5,005 bases of DNA from Lachnospiraceae bacterium. GTDB lineage: Bacteria > Bacillota_A > Clostridia > Lachnospirales > Lachnospiraceae. The DNA lies in NCBI GenBank assembly GCA_017958245.1, contig JAGDDC010000329.1, forward strand, positions 1-5,005. The letters are read 5' to 3'. Positions 4,681 to 5,005 of the stretch are shown here, piece after piece (within the stretch, counting starts at the first letter, position 1; every line of letters begins with the position of its first letter). The position numbers and the translations under genes were made by a program. The notes below the pieces were generated by a model that was given only the letters and a program-made list of their open reading frames with translations, did not search any database and was not told the origin of the DNA.

Positions 4681-5005
4681 ATGAAAAAACACAAGAGTCT
4701 TATAGTTCAGATCCTGTTTGTGGTCGCGATCATAGTGATATGGCAGATCACATACAATTCGGGAAAATTTCCGGAGCTCGTCTTCCCTTCGATAGGGCAG
4801 ATCTTCGACGGCCTGGTCTCAGGCTTTAGGGACAACGACCTGCTCGGGATGGTCGGGCATTCGATGCGCCTCATCCTCGAGGGTCTCGGCATCGGTATAG
4901 TACTTGCGTTCATACTCTCGGGACTTTCGATAGCGAGCAAGACGTTCTTTGCGGTGTACAACATGGTGGTGTCGGTGTGCGACCTTCTCCCCGGCGTTGC
5001 GCTTC
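4681..5005 (+). CDS. ABC transporter permease, SsuC/TauC/NrtB-type, N-terminal part
   Basis: The reading frame stays open from the ATG at 4681 to the window end, giving 108 residues of a protein usually about 250 long. It forms the membrane channel of the importer served by the binding protein upstream. A basic start (MKKHK) leads into a first membrane helix at about 8-25 (IVQILFVVAIIVIWQITY). Then comes the family segment FPELVFPSIGQIFDGLVSGF at about 30-49, and a second helix LILEGLGIGIVLAFILSGLSIAS at about 64-86 after the HSMR element typical of this permease fold. The last residues, DLLPGVAL, correspond to the conserved Pro-containing stretch before the next helix. The EAA loop that contacts the ATPase lies beyond the window. 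It is 85 bases from the binding protein gene, with a stem-loop between. An ATPase gene nearby is expected but is not visible. Confidence 0.92.
   Translation, partial: MKKHKSLIVQILFVVAIIVIWQITYNSGKFPELVFPSIGQIFDGLVSGFRDNDLLGMVGHSMRLILEGLGIGIVLAFILSGLSIASKTFFAVYNMVVSVCDLLPGVAL

Noticed and set aside
4635..4829. 64-codon + strand open frame beginning in the intergenic stem-loop
   Set aside because: It overlaps the permease start in another frame, begins inside the hairpin without a Shine-Dalgarno, and has no protein-like pattern.

Overview
The window looks like a chromosomal segment from a Gram-positive anaerobe of the Clostridia, most likely Lachnospiraceae-like. The grounds are a purine-rich Shine-Dalgarno before every gene, a lipoprotein-type solute-binding protein, a Dlt-like acylation cassette, heavy AGG/AGA arginine and ATA/ATC isoleucine use, and roughly balanced base composition. 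The taxon is inferred from style, not from a marker gene. All genes are on the + strand.

Left half (1-2536): an acyl-transfer cassette. It holds the C-terminal 169 residues of an AMP-forming acyl-activating ligase (start outside the window), a 75-residue acyl carrier protein with a phosphopantetheine serine, and a 530-residue MBOAT membrane acyltransferase with both signature histidines. The logic is that of dltA-dltC-dltB: activate an acyl acid, load it on a carrier, and pass it through the membrane onto an extracellular polymer. The ligase, however, resembles fatty-acid/acyl-CoA ligases more than D-alanine ligases, the MBOAT has AlgI/PatA-like length, and no dltD follows. The acyl group and the acceptor are therefore unknown.

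Middle (2556-3503): a LysR-type regulator only 19 bases after the MBOAT gene, probably co-transcribed with it.

Right half (3504-5005): an intergenic region with a good sigma-A-like promoter (TTGACA) and a cluster of TAAC/GTTA half-sites, including two inverted repeats of the same design, TAAC-N6-GTTA. One overlaps the promoter and one lies in the transcribed leader. Then come a lipoprotein solute-binding protein of the nitrate/sulfonate/taurine (NMT1/SsuA) type, an intergenic stem-loop, and the start of the cognate SsuC/TauC-type permease, cut by the window end. The ATPase gene is presumably beyond the window. The LysR protein is the obvious candidate to control the transporter through the TAAC-N6-GTTA sites.

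No tRNA, rRNA, CRISPR array, insertion sequence or prophage gene was seen. The items most worth following are the TAAC-N6-GTTA operator candidates, the competing hairpins in the transporter leader, and the non-canonical Dlt-like acylation cassette.
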